From NCBI RefSeq assembly GCF_051912485.1, contig NZ_CP196822.1, forward strand, positions 1,984,001-2,048,000: DNA of 64,000 nt, in the 5' to 3' direction. Made by a program: the position numbers and the translations under genes. Below are positions 62,025 to 64,000 of the stretch, piece by piece (within the stretch, counting starts at the first letter, position 1; the number at the start of each line of letters is the position of its first letter). This DNA comes from Nitrobacter sp051912485. GTDB taxonomy: Bacteria > Pseudomonadota > Alphaproteobacteria > Rhizobiales > Xanthobacteraceae. The notes under the pieces were generated by a model. That model worked only from the letters and a program-made list of their open reading frames with translations, was not told the origin of the DNA and made no database searches.

Positions 62025-63420
62025 ATGGTGCGCTGCCCACCGGAGAACACGCCATTTCTACCCGAGTCCTATACAGGCGCGCCACGGAAGCACCCTGGGC
62101 CTGGATCGCGGCTATCATCATTCCCGTTCTTCTGCTCGCTCCCGCGATCTGGAACGGCTATCCGCTGCTCGAATACGATACCGGCGGGTATCTGGCGCGA
62201 TGGTATGAGGGCTATCTCGAGCCGAGCCGCTCGACCGTTTACGGCATCTACCTTCATTTGGGGAAGGACTCTTTTTCTGGCTCAATCTGGCATTTCAGGC
62301 GCTGCTGACGCTGTGGATCCTGCATTTGACCCTGCGCGTGCTCAGCATGGCGCAGCCCTTGCGGCTTCTCGCCATCGCCGTGCTTCTGACCCTGGCCACC
62401 GCGCTGCCGTGGCTCGCCAGCATGCTGCTGACCGACATTTTCGCAGGCCTGGCAGTGCTCGCGCTGTTTATCCTCGTCGTGCACAACGGCAAGCTCTCGA
62501 CGATCGAGAAGATCTCGCTGTTTCTGTATACGTCATTCGCGGCCGCGACCCACACAGCGACGTTCGGTGTGCTATTCGGGTTGTGTTGCCTGGGATGGGT
62601 CGCCAAGCCCTGGCTCGGCCGAAGGCTTCCGATCGTGGGCCTGGTTCAGGGCTGCCTGACGCTCGCCGTCGGCGCGGCCATGCTGCTGGCAGCGAATTAC
62701 GCACTGTCGGGCAGGCTTGCCTGGACACCGGGCGGCGCCGGCGTGTCGTTTGGGCGCATGATGCAGGACGGCATCGTCGCACGCTACCTCAACGACAACT
62801 GCGACAAGATCAAGCTGAAGCTCTGCCCCTACCGTAATCAACTGCCGGCGACAGCGGACGACTTCCTTTGGGGCAAGGACACCGTGTTCAACAAGCTTGG
62901 CCGCTTCGAGGGCATGAACGACGAGATGGAATTCATCGCTACACAAGCACTGGCTGCCTATCCGCTCTGGCAGACCGAAGCGGCGGTCGAAGCAACGGCA
63001 GAACAACTCGTGCAGGTCGGCACCGGCGAAGGCACCAGCGGCTGGATTCCACACACCTATGGCATCATCGAGCGCTATCTGCCGGAACAGGTGAAGACCA
63101 TGCGCGCCGCGCAGCAGCAACACTGGAACATCAAGTTCGCGGCGATCAACTGGATTCACATACCGGTCGCGCTCACCTCGATGCTGTTGCTCGCCGGGAT
63201 CGCACTGGCGGCGCTGTGGCGACGACGCCTTGACGACATCGAACTGCTTGCCGCGACGGTTTGCGTCGCATTGCTCGGCAACGCCTTCATCTGTGGCGTG
63301 ATCTCCGGCCCGCACAACCGCTACGGTGCGCGCATGGTCTGGATCGCGACATTCGTGGTGCTGATCGCGGCGGCGCGATTCCTCGCCAAGCGCTATGGGG
63401 CGGCCTCACGGGCGGCGTGA
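62025..63420 (+). pseudogene. Polytopic membrane protein with a frameshift
   Basis: A long open frame (ATG at 62326 to 63420) encodes a membrane protein with at least seven helices, a soluble segment (DGIVARYLNDNCDKIKLKLC) and a basic end. Upstream, another frame from about 62060 reads WAWIAAIIIPVLLLAPAIWN, GYPLLEYDTGGYLARWYEGY, LEPSRSTVYGIYLHLG, then shifts at about 62258 and continues as EGLFFWLNLAFQALLTLWIL, HLTLRVLSM. Without the shift the upstream frame stops at 62307. This is a single-base error or mutation in one gene of about 450 residues. No family was recognised; the layout resembles glycosyltransferase-like envelope proteins. Confidence 0.7.
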
Positions 63421-64000
63421 CAGAAATTTCAGCACACCTTCCTTGTAGACCTTGTCACCCACCGCGCGCATGTGGTCGCGGTTCGGAATGTCCAGTACTT
63501 CCGCCCCGGGGATGACGTTCGCAAGTGCCTGCGCCGATCCTGCGATCTCGTCTTTGGTGCCGACCGCTATCAGCGTCGGCACCTTGATGCTGGCGACCTC
63601 TGTTTCCGTCATCAGCCGTCGTGACCCACGCAAACATGCCGCCAGTGCACGACGATCGGAGCGCGTCTGATCGGCGAATATCCGGAACGTGCGGCCGAAC
63701 GGATCGGTCACGTCGTCGAGCGACGGCGCATCCAACGCCATGGCAACGCTTTCGCCGGGGCTGCCGCCCTCGATCAGGCCGATACCCAGACCGCCGAAAA
63801 TCCCGGAGCGCACCCGTTCAGGCCGGGTCTGTGCCAAAATTCCCATCATCCGCGCGCCGAGCGAATAGCCCATGACGTCCGCGCGCGCGATGGCAAGGTG
63901 ATCCATCAGCGCCGTGATGTCGCTCGCCATCGTGCCGATGTGATAGTCTTCCGGATCGTAGAGCTTGCTGGAGTTGCCGTGGCCGCGATTGTCGAACGCG
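63406..64000 (-). CDS. Alpha/beta hydrolase (5' end beyond the window)
   Basis: Partial: the frame continues past the right edge. FDNRGHGNSSKLYDPEDYHI, the oxyanion-hole region, is followed by ADVMGYSLGARMMGILAQTR with the nucleophile elbow GYSLG (Ser). PTLIAVGTKDEIAGSAQALA holds the Asp, and NRDHMRAVGDKVYKEGVLKF holds the His. The catalytic triad is complete, so it is likely an active esterase or hydrolase of unknown substrate. Its end overlaps the convergent membrane-protein gene by 15 bp. Confidence 0.88.
   Translation of the reverse strand, partial: AFDNRGHGNSSKLYDPEDYHIGTMASDITALMDHLAIARADVMGYSLGARMMGILAQTRPERVRSGIFGGLGIGLIEGGSPGESVAMALDAPSLDDVTDPFGRTFRIFADQTRSDRRALAACLRGSRRLMTETEVASIKVPTLIAVGTKDEIAGSAQALANVIPGAEVLDIPNRDHMRAVGDKVYKEGVLKFLSRRP

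Overview
The window is GC-rich chromosomal DNA from an alphaproteobacterium of the Bradyrhizobiaceae/Nitrobacteraceae group (Bradyrhizobium, Rhodopseudomonas, Afipia, Nitrobacter or a relative). The strongest marker is a 14-codon GTG-started mini-gene at 6473 with a 17-nt Shine-Dalgarno sequence complementary to the 16S rRNA 3' end. This matches rreB, a gene described as conserved in Bradyrhizobiaceae. FixK/FNR-type TTGA-N6-TCAA boxes, a palindromic repeat built on 'gcgaagcgaagcaatcc', and many small secreted Gly/His/Tyr-rich proteins fit the same group. I cannot name the species from sequence alone.

Layout. 1-12 kb is an accessory, decayed region. It holds a nitroreductase and a DUF3016 protein, then a complete IS66-type element (2398-4928, 8-bp target duplication TCATGAAC). 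That element is inserted into an already frameshifted phage-portal-like pseudogene next to tRNA-Gly(TCC). Next come rreB, an M15-like peptidase and small membrane genes. A 3.5-kb island remnant follows, bounded by a 62-bp duplication of the 3' part of tRNA-Tyr (8424-8485 and 11893-11954). The island carries a glycine-rich exoprotein, a Cys-rich secreted protein behind a FixK-type box, a broken sugar acetyltransferase and the first 66 codons of a type I restriction hsdR gene.

12-19 kb: rlmB, then a leftward run of small secreted or membrane proteins. Two of these are paralogous double-glycine-leader peptides (15350-15529, 15605-15790). Tandem paralogous small acidic proteins, DUF2934 and PRC-barrel proteins and tRNA-Thr(TGT) follow. 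19-33 kb is core housekeeping: guaA, rsmB, MAPEG, guaB, an MFS pump, rlmE, a Ppx/GppA phosphatase, a YaiI/DUF188 protein, uup and an HI0933-type flavoprotein. 34-42 kb is a leftward catabolic cluster for valine/branched acyl-CoA breakdown: thiolase, mmsA, acyl-CoA dehydrogenase, 3-hydroxyisobutyryl-CoA hydrolase, mmsB, acyl-CoA synthetase, MaoC.

42-53 kb is mixed: a SET-domain lysine methyltransferase with a basic tail, an isoprenylcysteine-methyltransferase-like protein, a GFA protein, an endostatin/lectin-like secreted protein, a Tim44-like protein and DUF1491. An IS1182-type element and a Tat-exported arylsulfatase follow, the latter with a FixK-type box upstream. These two are bracketed by a truncated direct duplicate of the DUF1491 gene. 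53-64 kb returns to core and conserved genes: purB, cytochrome b561, a double PilZ protein beside a LapG-type protease, an FKBP isomerase, gamma-carbonic anhydrase, DUF3126, cysE, a frameshifted polytopic membrane protein, and an alpha/beta hydrolase cut by the window end.

The most notable observations are the pair of GG-leader peptides with no visible exporter, the tRNA-Tyr island remnant, the rreB locus, the shared FixK-box geometry in front of two exported proteins, and the SET methyltransferase.
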